Source: Lachnoclostridium sp. UBA7122 (lineage in GTDB: Bacteria; Bacillota; Clostridia; Lachnospirales; Lachnospiraceae). From it: a stretch of 6,478 bases of DNA. Below are positions 6,227-6,478 of the stretch, piece by piece; position 1 is the first letter of the stretch; each line of letters starts with the position of its first letter. The stretch covers positions 1-6,478 of the forward strand of contig DKXQ01000172.1 of the NCBI GenBank assembly GCA_002493085.1. Direction: 5' to 3'. Both the position numbers and the translations under genes were made by a program. The notes beneath the pieces are model-generated. The model did no database searches, was not told where the DNA came from, and saw only the letters and a list, made by a program, of their open reading frames with translations.

Positions 6227-6272
6227 TTACATTAATTTCAAAATGTTAAAAATTAATAGTTGTAATTTTTTT
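6225..6272 (+). terminator. Possible A/T-rich intrinsic terminator after the kinase gene
   Basis: AATTACATTAATT (6225-6237) can pair with AATTAAT (6251-6257) and GTAATT (6262-6267), with a 4-nt bulge AGTT, a 13-nt loop and a seven-T run at 6266-6272. The stem is almost all A-T pairs, so it is weak. It overlaps the -35 of the downstream RNA promoter. Confidence 0.35.
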
Positions 6273-6288
6273 AATTTATGTATATACT
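6260..6288 (+). promoter_or_regulatory. Sigma-A-like promoter of the 6S-like RNA
   Basis: TTGTAA (6260-6265, 4 of 6 matches) is followed by exactly 17 bp and TATACT (6283-6288, 5 of 6 matches). The predicted start near 6295 falls a few bases before the first paired base of the RNA's closing helix (6299), which supports both calls. Confidence 0.65.
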
Positions 6289-6294
6289 ATATGT

Positions 6295-6478
6295 AGAAAG
6301 ATTTCTGGGGTGTACGATACTCCTGACATTTTGAACCTACACTTCTTGATTGGGATTCCTATATTTTTGTAATGATGCCAGGCCTCCTCTGAGTGGAAGG
6401 CAGATTTACAAATGCGGTTGCCCACCTGGCTTTTATGCTAGGACTCAAAATTCAGGAACCGGCATTTTGGGGTCTTTT
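6295..6478 (+). ncRNA. ssrS: 6S RNA (ssrS), RNA polymerase regulator
   Basis: 6S RNA mimics an open promoter and sequesters housekeeping RNA polymerase holoenzyme, mainly in stationary phase. The segment holds no plausible ORF but folds as a long rod. The closing helix pairs AGATTTC (6299-6305) and GGGGTG (6307-6312) with CATTTT (6463-6468) and GGGGTCT (6469-6475). A second helix series pairs CCTGA (6322-6326), TTTTGA (6329-6334) and CCTA (6336-6339) with TAGG (6439-6442), TCAAAA (6445-6450) and TCAGG (6452-6456). A large asymmetric open region follows (6340-6376 and 6431-6438), and an apical arm is closed by GCCAGG (6377-6382) with CCTGGC (6425-6430). GGTGTACG near the 5' end and CCGGCAT near the 3' end resemble the conserved ends of E. 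coli 6S RNA (GATGTTCG and CGGCAT). The closing helix runs into TTTT at the window edge, so it may also terminate transcription; the 3' end may lie slightly outside. The main alternative is another structured Clostridia RNA of similar size, such as the raiA motif. Confidence 0.72.

Overview
The window is A+T-rich. It uses AUA and other A/T-ending codons heavily, has AGGAGG-type ribosome binding sites and carries sigma-A-like promoters. Together with the protein types (RacA-like MerR protein, PhoR-type kinase, Ig-like BIG2 secreted protein, Firmicutes-type 6S RNA), this points to a Clostridia genome, most likely Lachnospiraceae. The genus cannot be fixed from the sequence alone. It reads as ordinary chromosome: no transposase, integrase, CRISPR array, tRNA or rRNA is visible.

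Layout, left to right. (1) 75-1471: two + strand genes 20 bp apart encode an unrecognised three-helix membrane protein and a protein with an N-terminal MerR-type DNA-binding domain, a predicted coiled coil and a basic tail. (2) 1455-3037: a probable promoter inside the end of the merR-like gene drives rmlC and rmlD, the last two steps of dTDP-L-rhamnose synthesis. rmlA and rmlB are not in the window. A strong bidirectional hairpin terminator closes the unit. (3) 3049-3696, minus strand: a small secreted protein with Ig-like (BIG2) domains converges on rmlD. (4) 3697-3949: a 253-bp divergent regulatory region with an 11-bp-period direct repeat (GATGTCA twice), a good extended -10 promoter for the response regulator and a candidate -10 for the secreted protein. 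(5) 3950-6216: an OmpR/PhoB-type response regulator and its membrane histidine kinase. (6) 6217-6478: an A/T-rich hairpin, a sigma-A-like promoter and a structured RNA of about 180 nt, best read as 6S RNA, whose closing helix is complete just before the window edge.

How the parts may work together: the two-component system probably senses an envelope or nutrient signal. It could control itself and the divergent secreted protein through the repeat between them. RmlC/RmlD supply activated rhamnose for cell-surface polysaccharide. The membrane protein and MerR-like protein form a plausible pair linking DNA to the membrane, but that is inference. The clearest non-coding element is the 6S-like RNA; the most open questions are the membrane/MerR pair and the divergent regulatory region. 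I saw no clearly unprecedented system.
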